Assembly (NCBI GenBank): GCA_001801995.1
Contig: MGZB01000056.1
Span: 1 to 64,000, forward strand
Source of the DNA: Gammaproteobacteria bacterium RIFOXYD12_FULL_61_37
GTDB lineage: Bacteria; Pseudomonadota; Gammaproteobacteria; Chromatiales; Chromatiaceae
DNA length: 64,000 nucleotides
Direction: 5' to 3'
This document shows, piece by piece, positions 32,622-40,672 of the stretch. Every line of letters begins with the position of its first letter. Positions within the stretch are counted from its first letter, which is position 1. The notes beneath the pieces are model-generated. The model did no database searches, was not told the origin of the DNA, and saw only the letters and a list, made by a program, of their open reading frames with translations. Both the position numbers and the translations under genes were made by a program.

Positions 32622-34139
32622 ATGTTCGAAGCGGCCAAGTTGAATCGCAAGGTGTCCAAGGCTGAGTTCAAGGAACAGGAAACCGAACTCCGTACCCAGT
32701 TGCTGGCGTTGCAGCGGGAGGTTGCTCTCTCCCGACGGATCTCGGTGATTGTGATCGTGGCCGGGATCGAGGGCGCCGGCAAGGGCGAGGTCGTCAATCG
32801 CCTTTCGGAATGGATGGATACGCGCGGCATTGCCACCTATGCCTTTTGGGATCAGACCGATGAGGAGATGACCCATCCCCGATACTGGAAATTCTGGCGC
32901 GCCATGCCGCCCAAGGGAAAAATGGCTGTCTTTTTCGGTGGTTGGTATCTCGAACTACTGGAAAAGCGCATGTTTGGCGATTGGGGCGATGAACGGCTCT
33001 GGCATGAATTCCGCCGCATCGAGGATTTCGAGCGCACGCTGGCCGAGGAAGGCGTTCTTATCGTCAAATTCTGGTATCACATGTCGGAGAAGGATCAGCG
33101 GAAGCGGCTCAAGGCCTTGTCCAGGGACGATCGCAGCCGCTGGAAGATGCTGCCGAAGAAGCACCGCTTCTCCGAGCACTATGCCGAGTTCGAACGGGTG
33201 GCGGAACGTCTGATCAGCCTCACGGACACCGGCGTCGCCCCCTGGCACATCATCGAGGCGACGGACCCTCAGTACCGCGATCTGACCACCGCGCGCACCC
33301 TGCTTACCCTGGTCGGAAAAAGGATGGCGACGGCGGACAGCCAGCCCCTGTCCAGAGAACCGCCCTACTCTGGGCTCAATCTGCCCCAATCCGATTCCGC
33401 TCAAATCACCCTGCTCGACAAGCTGGATCTGACCCCATCGATAACGCGGGAGGCGTACAAAAAGGAACTGCGCGAGCTGAGGGCCGAGCTTAACGAACTG
33501 GCCTGGGCTGCCTATAAAAAAGGCCAGTCCTGCGTATTGGTATTCGAAGGCTGGGACGCGGCCGGCAAGGGCGGCGCCATCCGCCGCTTCGCCAATGCCA
33601 TCGATGCCCGCCTCTACCGCACCATCTCCATCGCGGCCCCTACCGACGAAGAAAAGGCCCATCACTACCTCTGGCGCTTCTGGCGGCATATCCCCCGCCC
33701 CGGACGCATCACCATCTACGACCGCTCCTGGTACGGCCGGGTGCTGGTCGAACGTGTCGAGGGGTTTGCAGAGGAACCCCAGTGGCGCCGCGCCTACAAC
33801 GAGATCAACGAATTCGAGGACCAGTTGATCGAGAACGGCATCCTGGTGCTGAAATTCTGGATTCACATCGACAAGGAAGAGCAGTTGCGCCGCTTCCAGG
33901 AACGGGAGGAAGTCCCCTACAAACAGCACAAGATCACCGAAGAAGACTGGCGCAACCGCGAGCGGTGGGACGATTACAAAATAGCCGTGCATGAGATGGT
34001 GATAAGAACCGGCACGGAACACGCCCCCTGGGTCGTGGTTCCCGGCAACGACAAGAAGCTGGCTCGCCTGAGCATCCTCCGGGCGATCCGGCAGCAACTG
34101 AAGGAGCGGTTCAGTGGGGAGGATCACCGTCCAGAGTAA
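32622..34139 (+). CDS. pap: polyphosphate:AMP phosphotransferase (two-domain class II PPK2)
   Basis: A 505-residue protein with two tandem PPK2 domains. Domain 1 (about 1-235) has the P-loop VAGIEGAGKGEVVNRL and a DD/K-type lid. Domain 2 (about 270-495) has FEGWDAAGKGGAIRR, the Walker B-like IYDRSWYGRVLVERVEG and KFWIHIDKEEQLRRF. Class II PPK2 enzymes of this length phosphorylate AMP to ADP with polyphosphate. In domain 1 the region matching DRSWY reads FFGGWYLE, so domain 2 is probably the catalytic one. Confidence 0.9.
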   Translation: MFEAAKLNRKVSKAEFKEQETELRTQLLALQREVALSRRISVIVIVAGIEGAGKGEVVNRLSEWMDTRGIATYAFWDQTDEEMTHPRYWKFWRAMPPKGKMAVFFGGWYLELLEKRMFGDWGDERLWHEFRRIEDFERTLAEEGVLIVKFWYHMSEKDQRKRLKALSRDDRSRWKMLPKKHRFSEHYAEFERVAERLISLTDTGVAPWHIIEATDPQYRDLTTARTLLTLVGKRMATADSQPLSREPPYSGLNLPQSDSAQITLLDKLDLTPSITREAYKKELRELRAELNELAWAAYKKGQSCVLVFEGWDAAGKGGAIRRFANAIDARLYRTISIAAPTDEEKAHHYLWRFWRHIPRPGRITIYDRSWYGRVLVERVEGFAEEPQWRRAYNEINEFEDQLIENGILVLKFWIHIDKEEQLRRFQEREEVPYKQHKITEEDWRNRERWDDYKIAVHEMVIRTGTEHAPWVVVPGNDKKLARLSILRAIRQQLKERFSGEDHRPE

Positions 34140-34148
34140 TGGGGCGAC

Positions 34149-34179
34149 TTGACATCATATTCGCCATAACGGATATAAT
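34149..34179 (+). promoter_or_regulatory. consensus promoter with operator-like repeat for the ars operon; predicted leaderless start
   Basis: TTGACA (34149-34154) and TATAAT (34174-34179) are both perfect consensus, separated by 19 bases. Between them ATATTCG...CGGATAT (34157-34176) is an imperfect inverted repeat suited to ArsR binding. Transcription would begin near 34186, which is the A of the arsR-arsC ATG, so the mRNA would have no ribosome site. Confidence 0.7.
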
Positions 34180-34185
34180 GCCGCC

Positions 34186-34914
34186 ATGGACGCAACCCTG
34201 CTATTCGACATCCTGGCCGACGAGAGCCGTAGAAAGCTGATTCTACTGCTGTTCAACGGCGGCGAGCAGTGTGTCTGCCACTTATACACCGCGCTGAATA
34301 TTCCCCAGCCCAAGGCATCTCGCCACTTGGCGGTGATGCGCGAGGCGGGGCTGGTGACCGCCCGCCGCGAGGGGAAATGGATGCACTACCGCCTCAATCC
34401 CCAGATGCCGCTCTGGTGCTACCGAGTCCTGGAGGCGATGCGCGACGGCTATCCCGAAGTCGAGGCGCCGGGCGCGGCCTGTGAAACACCCCACACCTTG
34501 GAGCCGGCGATGAAAACCGTTCTGATCCTCTGTACCGGAAACTCCTGCCGCTCCCAGATGGGTGAGGCGCTGATCAATCACGACCTGACCGGGCGGGTCC
34601 GCGCCCTCTCCGCAGGCACCCGGCCCCAGCCCAAGGTGGCCGATGGCGCCATCGAGGCCCTGCGCCTGGCTGGCGTCTCCACGGAAGACCTCTACCCCAA
34701 GGACGTGGACCAGCTACTGGATCAGGAGATCGATCTGGTGGTCAGCGTCTGCGACAACGCCAAGGAGAGCTGCCCGATCTTTCCACGCCCGGTTCGCTCG
34801 ATTCATCTCCCTTTCCACGATCCCCACGGCGAGCCGCTGGAGTCATTTATCCGTGTGCGGGATGACATCCGCGCCCGGCTCATTCCGGCGGTGGTCGGGG
34901 CGCTGGAACTCTAA
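34186..34914 (+). CDS. ArsR repressor fused to ArsC arsenate reductase
   Basis: A 242-residue fusion. Residues 1-90 are an ArsR/SmtB winged helix (LFDILADESRRKLILLL); the arsenite-sensing cysteines are in GGEQCVCHLY, close to the classic ELCVCDL. Residues about 108-242 are a low-molecular-weight phosphatase-type arsenate reductase: P-loop LCTGNSCRSQMGEAL, then VVSVCDNAKESCPIFP and HLPFHDP. It couples arsenic sensing with reduction of As(V) to As(III) for Acr3. The start directly follows the promoter, so translation may be leaderless. Confidence 0.9.
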   Translation: MDATLLFDILADESRRKLILLLFNGGEQCVCHLYTALNIPQPKASRHLAVMREAGLVTARREGKWMHYRLNPQMPLWCYRVLEAMRDGYPEVEAPGAACETPHTLEPAMKTVLILCTGNSCRSQMGEALINHDLTGRVRALSAGTRPQPKVADGAIEALRLAGVSTEDLYPKDVDQLLDQEIDLVVSVCDNAKESCPIFPRPVRSIHLPFHDPHGEPLESFIRVRDDIRARLIPAVVGALEL

Positions 34915-34917
34915 CCC

Positions 34918-35139
34918 ATGAATACGCCCACCCTGCTGTCCACCCTCACCTGCCCCGAATGCGGCCACCGGCGCGAAGAGACCATGCCCACCGACGCCTG
35001 CCAGTGGTATTACCAATGCCAGGGCTGCGGCGCGTTGCTGCGTCCCAAGCCGAGGGACTGCTGCGTCTTCTGTTCCTACGGCACGGTCCCCTGCCCGCCG
35101 GTGCAAGAGCACGGCAAGACCGGCCACTGTTGCTGCTGA
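34918..35139 (+). CDS. GDCCVxC-type cysteine-rich protein
   Basis: A 73-residue protein with 11 or more cysteines: CPECGH, CQGCGALLRP, then RDCCVFCSYGTVPCPP and a tail ending HCCC. It matches a small family marked by the GDCCVxC motif (here RDCCVFC), found near arsenic genes in other bacteria and sometimes a selenoprotein. It probably binds metal or arsenite; its role is unproved. Three bases separate it from the arsR-arsC fusion and 16 from acr3. Confidence 0.8.
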   Translation: MNTPTLLSTLTCPECGHRREETMPTDACQWYYQCQGCGALLRPKPRDCCVFCSYGTVPCPPVQEHGKTGHCCC

Positions 35140-35155
35140 CTCCACGAGGTTCTTC

Positions 35156-36220
35156 ATGAGCGTCCCCTGTGAAATCACCGCCCAAGCCGCCGCCGGGGCG
35201 GAACTGGGCTTCTTCGAACGCTGGCTGACCCTCTGGGTCTTCTTCTGCATTGGCACCGGCATCGCTTTGGGGCAGCTCCTGCCCTCCCCTTTCCAGGCCC
35301 TGGGAAAAATGGAGCTGGCCCAGGTCAACATCCCGGTGGGGCTGCTGATCTGGGTGATGATCGTCCCCATGTTGATGAAGATCGACTTTTCGGCCCTGCA
35401 CGAGGTGCGCCGCCACGCCCGCGGCATCGGCGTGACCCTGTTCGTCAACTGGGCGGTGAAGCCCTTCTCCATGGCGCTCTTGGCCTGGCTCTTCATCCGC
35501 CAGCTCTTCGCCCCCTGGTTGCCCGCCGAACAGTTGGATAGCTACGTCGCCGGGCTGATCCTACTGGCCGCTGCCCCCTGCACGGCCATGGTCTTCGTCT
35601 GGAGCCACCTCACCAAGGGCGAACCGCTTTTTACCCTGACCCAGGTGGCCCTGAACGACAGCATCATGGTCTTCGCCTTCGCCCCCCTCGTCGGGCTGCT
35701 GCTGGGCATCTCCGCCATCGCCGTCCCCTGGGACACCCTCTTCCTCTCGGTGGTGCTCTATATCCTCATCCCGGTGGCCATCGCCCAGGCCGCCCGCGCC
35801 TGGCTGCTCAAGGGCGGACAGGCCCGATTCGACCGGGCCATGGCGGCGCTGCACCCCTGGTCCCTCTCGGCGCTGTTGCTGACGCTGGTGTTGCTGTTCG
35901 CCTTCCAGGGCCGGGCGATCCTGGAACAGCCACTCGTCATTGTCCTGCTGGCCGTGCCGACCCTGGTGCAGGTCCTCTTCAACTCGGGGCTGGCCTATTG
36001 GCTCAACCGGCGACTGGGCGTGGAGCACTGCGTGGCAGGTCCCTCCGCCCTCATCGGCGCCTCCAACTTCTTCGAACTGGCGGTGGCCGCAGCCATCTCC
36101 CTCTTCGGCTTCGAGTCCGGCGCGGCCCTCGCCACCGTGGTAGGGGTACTCATCGAGGTGCCGGTGATGCTGCTGGTAGTGCGGGTGGTGAATCGGAGTA
36201 AGGGGTGGTACGAGTCATGA
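35156..36220 (+). CDS. Acr3 family arsenite efflux permease
   Basis: A 354-residue membrane protein of about ten spans. The signature is LLAAAPCTAMVFVWSHLTKG with its conserved cysteine, plus VPMLMKIDFSALHEV and ALIGASNFFELAVAAAISLFG. It exports arsenite driven by the membrane potential, disposing of the product of the upstream arsenate reductase. It is the last gene of this block; the restriction-like operon begins 100 bases beyond on the opposite strand. Confidence 0.94.
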   Translation: MSVPCEITAQAAAGAELGFFERWLTLWVFFCIGTGIALGQLLPSPFQALGKMELAQVNIPVGLLIWVMIVPMLMKIDFSALHEVRRHARGIGVTLFVNWAVKPFSMALLAWLFIRQLFAPWLPAEQLDSYVAGLILLAAAPCTAMVFVWSHLTKGEPLFTLTQVALNDSIMVFAFAPLVGLLLGISAIAVPWDTLFLSVVLYILIPVAIAQAARAWLLKGGQARFDRAMAALHPWSLSALLLTLVLLFAFQGRAILEQPLVIVLLAVPTLVQVLFNSGLAYWLNRRLGVEHCVAGPSALIGASNFFELAVAAAISLFGFESGAALATVVGVLIEVPVMLLVVRVVNRSKGWYES

Positions 36221-36319
36221 GCAGGGTTTGGCGTTGTAGACCATGCACTGCCTGATGACCGCCTAGACTGCCCACGAGACCGATACTGAGATTGGTCGAG
36301 CCAGAAAATTTCGCCATGC

Positions 36320-37501
36320 TCAATCCACCAACCGAGCCGACTTCGGATCATAGACCACCTCGGTAATCGACCCATTCCGAATGCGTTCAACCGCTTCGTT
36401 AATGACATGGAGCGGCACTAGGAACCATTCTCTCGGCTTCACTGGATTTCCGAAACGGTCTTCGATGGTCAAGTCGAGCTGCGCTACGCCGAACAAACGG
36501 TGGAAAATGTTTTCCAGCCTGGTGCGGTTCAGATTGTGGAGTTTGTAGGTGGCGACCACCTCCACGTCGGCCAACAGATAGGTGGCGTCCTTTTCCGCAT
36601 TTGCGATGCGCGTCTCGACCTTGCCGCCGGTCACGCCGATCTTGTGGATCAGCTCGCGGTGTTCGGCGACGAATGGATGGCTGGACAGGCTGCGCAGCAC
36701 ATAGATGGTTCCGGTTTCAATGTCGTCTGGCTCGGGTGCATCACCAAACAGCGGCCCCATGTCCGGGTCGGTCAGGCGGCGGCCGGTGTCGTCCTTGTAG
36801 AGCGCCCGCTCTAGGGATCGCCGCAGCAAGTTGCTTTCTGTGCCATTGGCGTAGATCACGCGCAAGCGAGCATCGTTTTTCCCATACGCAGCCTTGATGG
36901 TTTCACCCACTTCGGCCACATACGCAAGCTGCCCGCCGACAATGAAGTAGTTCCCGCTGGCAATACTGGTATCGCGTCCGAAGCGTAGCGTTATGCGAAT
37001 GCCAGCCTTCAACTCCCGCTCCACCTGCTCAAACAGCGGTTGGAACTTGTCAAAATCCGCACACGGCGTGCGGTCGGCGATTTCTTCTGCTGCACGTTTT
37101 TCAACGCTAGAACGCACATGACGCAGCACAGTGATATCGCTTTGATCGGAGGGTTCAGCGCCAATCCCCAGTTGGGCCAGCAAGGCATCTTCGTCCAAGT
37201 CATCCACATCGGTCAGGCCCGCTGCCGCGCCGGACAGCAGGCCGGGGCCATCCAATCCGGCCAGCAGGGTTTGCGCTTCCGGCAACTTGCGTAGCTGATC
37301 CAGGCGCACGGCATACAGGCGCTCGAAGATGTCACGGCCCTCGCTATGCATCGGGGCGCGACCATGCGCTTGATGGAAGCGCAGGATATCCTCGAAGCCA
37401 GCGATGATGCGTTCCTCGCGCGGGGTTCGGCTGGAAGGCTTGAGCGGGGCGACTTCTACACCCAGCGCATCCAGCAGCTCGTCATCGTCCATCTCAGCCA
37501 T
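36320..37501 (-). CDS. GIY-YIG (T5orf172/MUG113-like) nuclease-family protein
   Basis: A 393-residue protein. The C-terminal part (about 255-345) looks like a GIY-YIG fold of the T5orf172 type: GTIYVLRSL, IHKIGVTGG, VETRIANAEKD, then HNLNRTRLENIFHRLFG with the catalytic Glu candidate. The N-terminal half has acidic helices (MAEMDDDELLDALG; DLDEDALLAQLG). It is the last gene of the four-gene operon, overlapping the helicase by eight bases, with AAGGAG upstream of the ATG at 37501. It is the likely DNA-cleaving or processing component. Confidence 0.78.
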   Translation of the reverse strand: MAEMDDDELLDALGVEVAPLKPSSRTPREERIIAGFEDILRFHQAHGRAPMHSEGRDIFERLYAVRLDQLRKLPEAQTLLAGLDGPGLLSGAAAGLTDVDDLDEDALLAQLGIGAEPSDQSDITVLRHVRSSVEKRAAEEIADRTPCADFDKFQPLFEQVERELKAGIRITLRFGRDTSIASGNYFIVGGQLAYVAEVGETIKAAYGKNDARLRVIYANGTESNLLRRSLERALYKDDTGRRLTDPDMGPLFGDAPEPDDIETGTIYVLRSLSSHPFVAEHRELIHKIGVTGGKVETRIANAEKDATYLLADVEVVATYKLHNLNRTRLENIFHRLFGVAQLDLTIEDRFGNPVKPREWFLVPLHVINEAVERIRNGSITEVVYDPKSARLVD

Positions 37502-39602
37502 TGCTGGGATCTCCTTGCGCCTGTGCCGCCTTCGCTTGTGCGCGGTAGCGAGTCAGCGCAGCCACGCCTTCGGCCATGCGCTTTTCCCACGCATCGGCGG
37601 AATTGATGTCCGGCAGGCGGCCACGCTCGTTCTTGAACTGCAAGGCACGCTTTGCCAGCTCGCGGGCCTCGTCCTCGGGGATGCCCACCTTCTTGGCGGC
37701 AATGCTGGCCTGCACCTGGCGCAACGATTTCTCATCCATCGCTTTCGCCAACACCGCATAGGCAGCATCGAAGGGGTTGATGCGGTCGATCAGGTCGATG
37801 TCCAGGTCGCGCACGTTGACGAACTTGCGCACCCCATCCAGCAAGGCCGTCGTGCCTTGCATGGCGCCGTCGCCATTCGCGTCGGCTTGGGCCAGCGCCA
37901 GCTTGGCCTGCTGCGTGATGTTCATGGCGGCGATGGCGTGTTGGCGAATCGCCTCCTGGTCGCCCTCGCTCAATTCCGGGTAACGCTCGCGCACGATCTT
38001 GCCCATGCGCAACTGGGTCAGCTCTTCGGGCAAAGTGTTTTCCTGGTCGAACAGGCCGCGCTCCAGCACGGTCTTGTCCTGCAAGAAACTGGTGACGACT
38101 TCGTTCAGGTCCTCCTTGCAGATGCGCGTGGCTTCCGGGCTTTGCGGCGTTGCCAGTCCGTTGATCTCCAGATGGATCTGACCAGTATCCTTGTTCACCC
38201 CGATGTTGTGGCCGCCATCCTTGTAGCCTTCCTCGCCGTAATCAAAGCCATCCTTCGGGCCGTTGTTTTTGGGCGTGAACTCATAGCGCGGCGCCAGCAC
38301 CTGCTCCATCAGCAAGCTGGCGGAAATGGCCTTGAGCATATCGTTCACCGCCTCGGCTACGGCGGCCTGTTCGGCTGCGGGTTCGGCGATCAAGTTGGTG
38401 AAGCGCGCCCGTTCCTTGCCCTCGGCATCGCGGGTGGCGCGGCCTATGATCTGGACAATTTCAGTGAGACTGCTGCGGTAGCCTATGGTCAACGCATGTT
38501 CGCACCAGATCCAGTCAAAGCCTTCCTTCGCCATGCCCAGCGCAATGATGATGTCCACGTGGTCGCGGTTTTCTTTCTGCGCCGGGTCTTTCAACGCAGC
38601 CAGCACGCGGGAACGCATGGCGAGGTCGCTGTCGTCCACCAAGTCGGCCACCTTCAGCACGCGACCGTCCTTGCTTTGTATTTGATGGAAGCCGGTGGCT
38701 GGGTCAACGCCTTTCCATTCACCCAGGCCGTGCATGATTTCATTCACCTCGCGCTCCTTGTCTTTCAGGCTTTCGCGGGCATTCACATTGGGAATATGGA
38801 TGATGGTTTTCAGCGCCGGGTCCAACACCTTGGTGACGGCATCAACGTAAGTGCCTGTGTAGAAGAAATAGCCGATGTCCAGCGACTTGAGCCATTGGTA
38901 GCCGTTGAGCTGCTCGTAGTAGGTGTAAGTGATCGTCTCGAACCGGGCCTCATCCGCCGGCCCCAACACGGCCTCGCTGTCGCCACGGAAGTAGGAGCCG
39001 GTCATGGCCACCAGATGCACCTTGTCGCGGGCGATGAACGCGCCCAACTGACTGCCCAGCACATTGCACGGGTTGCTGGAGACGTGGTGGAACTCGTCGA
39101 TGGCGATCAGGCGGTTGTCGAAAGCCTCGACGCCCAGCTCCTCCACCGCAAAGCGGAAGGTCGCATGGGTGCAAACCAGCAACTTGTCGGTGCTCTCCAG
39201 AAACTTGCGCACCGCGTCCACCTTGGATTTGGCCACGCGCGGCTCATCCACGCCAGGGGCGTTGCACAGGTTCCACTGCGGGGCGACCTGCCAATCCCAA
39301 TAAAAGCCGAACTGGCTCAAGGGTTCATCGGCAAAGCTGCCGCCGATGGAACGCTCCGGCACCACGATGATGGCCTGTTGCAAGCCCTGGTTGTTGAGCT
39401 TATCCAGCGCGATGAACATCAGCGCGCGAGATTTGCCCGATGCCGGTGGCGATTTGATCAGCAGATACTGCTCGCCGCGCTTGGCGTAGGCGCGCTCCTG
39501 CATGGCGCGCATCCCCAGCGCGTTGGCCTTGGCTGAAGCACCGGTGCGCGCCGTGATGATGGACACTGACGGCACGGTGTAAGTGTTGGTCGGGTTGGTC
39601 AT
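37494..39602 (-). CDS. superfamily 2 DEAD/DEAH helicase, restriction-like
   Basis: A 702-residue SF2 helicase resembling type III restriction (Res) motor subunits. Motif I is SPPASGKSRAL, motif II IAIDEFHHVS, motif III-like LVAMTGSYF, and motif VI EIVQIIGRATRD. The region after about 480 is helical and unassigned. It would translocate on DNA for the methyltransferase and nuclease partners. Overlaps of four bases with the DUF1016 gene and eight with the GIY-YIG gene show tight coupling. Ribosome site GGAGGA nine bases before the ATG. Confidence 0.85.
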   Translation of the reverse strand: MTNPTNTYTVPSVSIITARTGASAKANALGMRAMQERAYAKRGEQYLLIKSPPASGKSRALMFIALDKLNNQGLQQAIIVVPERSIGGSFADEPLSQFGFYWDWQVAPQWNLCNAPGVDEPRVAKSKVDAVRKFLESTDKLLVCTHATFRFAVEELGVEAFDNRLIAIDEFHHVSSNPCNVLGSQLGAFIARDKVHLVAMTGSYFRGDSEAVLGPADEARFETITYTYYEQLNGYQWLKSLDIGYFFYTGTYVDAVTKVLDPALKTIIHIPNVNARESLKDKEREVNEIMHGLGEWKGVDPATGFHQIQSKDGRVLKVADLVDDSDLAMRSRVLAALKDPAQKENRDHVDIIIALGMAKEGFDWIWCEHALTIGYRSSLTEIVQIIGRATRDAEGKERARFTNLIAEPAAEQAAVAEAVNDMLKAISASLLMEQVLAPRYEFTPKNNGPKDGFDYGEEGYKDGGHNIGVNKDTGQIHLEINGLATPQSPEATRICKEDLNEVVTSFLQDKTVLERGLFDQENTLPEELTQLRMGKIVRERYPELSEGDQEAIRQHAIAAMNITQQAKLALAQADANGDGAMQGTTALLDGVRKFVNVRDLDIDLIDRINPFDAAYAVLAKAMDEKSLRQVQASIAAKKVGIPEDEARELAKRALQFKNERGRLPDINSADAWEKRMAEGVAALTRYRAQAKAAQAQGDPSNG

Positions 39603-40672
39603 TGCGAATCGTCCTCCGTGGATATGTCGTCGCCTGCCAGTTCGCGCTCGATCTGCTCGATGCTGGGCAGGCTGGTTTGCAGCTCGGCAGGCAGGGATTC
39701 GAGCAATTTATATTCGGCAATACCCATGGGCTGGGACTTATCGCCCAAGGCATATTCGGCCACAACCTTGTTTTTGCTCTTGCAGAGCAAGAGGCCAATG
39801 GTTGGGTTGTCGTGCTCGCTTTTGACCTGGCGATCCACAGTGGTCAGATAAAACCCAAGCTGACCCAGATGCTCGGGTTTGAATTTACCGCCCTTGAGTT
39901 CGATCACCACATAGCAGCGCAGCTTCAGGTGGTAGAACAACAGGTCAATGAAAAACTCATCGCCGCCCACATCCAGCAACACCTGTCGCCCGACAAACGC
40001 AAAACCTGCCCCCAGCTCCAGCAGGAATTCGGTGACATGCTTCACCAAGGCATTTTCAATCTCGCGCTCACCCGCCTCGCGGCTGAGCCCTAGGAAGTCA
40101 AAGCGGTACGGGTCTTTCAATGACTCGCGGGCCAGGTCAGATTGCGGTTTGGGCAAGCTGACATCAAAGTTGGTGACGGCCTTGCCTGTGCGTTCCAGCA
40201 AGCGAGTTTCGATATGGATATTCAGCACATTGCGCGACCAGCCGTGCGTGATGGTGCTCTGGGCATAGGCCAGGCGCTGCTGCGAATCTTTCAGCCGGGT
40301 GAGCAGCACCAAGTTATGCCCCCAGGGCAATTGTCCAACAGCCTGTTGGACAATTGCGGCATCCGGCCACGCCTCGGCAAAGGCCCGCATGTACATCAGG
40401 TTGGCGCGGGAAAACCCCTTCATTTCAGGAAAGGCGGTGCGCAAATCATGCGCCAGCCGCTCGATCACCTTGGCACCCCAGCCCTGCTCGGCCTGCCGCG
40501 CCAGAATGTCGCGCCCGATTTGCCAGTACAGCAGCACCAGTTCGCGGTTGACCGCCAGAGTGGCGCGCTGCTGGGCGGTGTGGATACGGCCCTTGAGATC
40601 GGCCAGCCAGTCGGCATAACCTGCGGGTGGTGAAATCAGGCTGATAGGCACATCACTGGGTTTCTGGCTCAT
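39599..40672 (-). CDS. DUF1016 (YhcG-like) PD-(D/E)XK nuclease
   Basis: A 357-residue protein with the DUF1016 layout. The N-terminal helical domain (about 15-170) contains YWQIGRDIL, RANLMYMRAFAEAWP and the conserved QLPWGHN. The C-terminal nuclease domain (about 185-340) has the core DEFFIDLLFYHLKLRCYVVIELK, giving D-ExK residues. DUF1016 proteins often accompany restriction systems. Four-base overlaps on both sides place it inside the operon. A 29-base palindrome lies in the QLPWG coding region. The ribosome site is GGGAGGA. Confidence 0.88.
   Translation of the reverse strand: MSQKPSDVPISLISPPAGYADWLADLKGRIHTAQQRATLAVNRELVLLYWQIGRDILARQAEQGWGAKVIERLAHDLRTAFPEMKGFSRANLMYMRAFAEAWPDAAIVQQAVGQLPWGHNLVLLTRLKDSQQRLAYAQSTITHGWSRNVLNIHIETRLLERTGKAVTNFDVSLPKPQSDLARESLKDPYRFDFLGLSREAGEREIENALVKHVTEFLLELGAGFAFVGRQVLLDVGGDEFFIDLLFYHLKLRCYVVIELKGGKFKPEHLGQLGFYLTTVDRQVKSEHDNPTIGLLLCKSKNKVVAEYALGDKSQPMGIAEYKLLESLPAELQTSLPSIEQIERELAGDDISTEDDSQ
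40328..40356. repeat. 29-base perfect palindrome inside the DUF1016 gene
   Basis: CAATTGTCCAACAG (40328-40341) and its exact complement (40343-40356) flank one central base. It encodes the IVQQAVGQL part of a conserved DUF1016 motif, so it is coding sequence, not an insertion. Confidence 0.75.

Noticed and set aside
37404-39536. 710-residue plus-strand open frame
   Set aside because: It is the antisense shadow of the helicase gene, whose motifs are intact on the minus strand; the plus frame has no family-like sequence.
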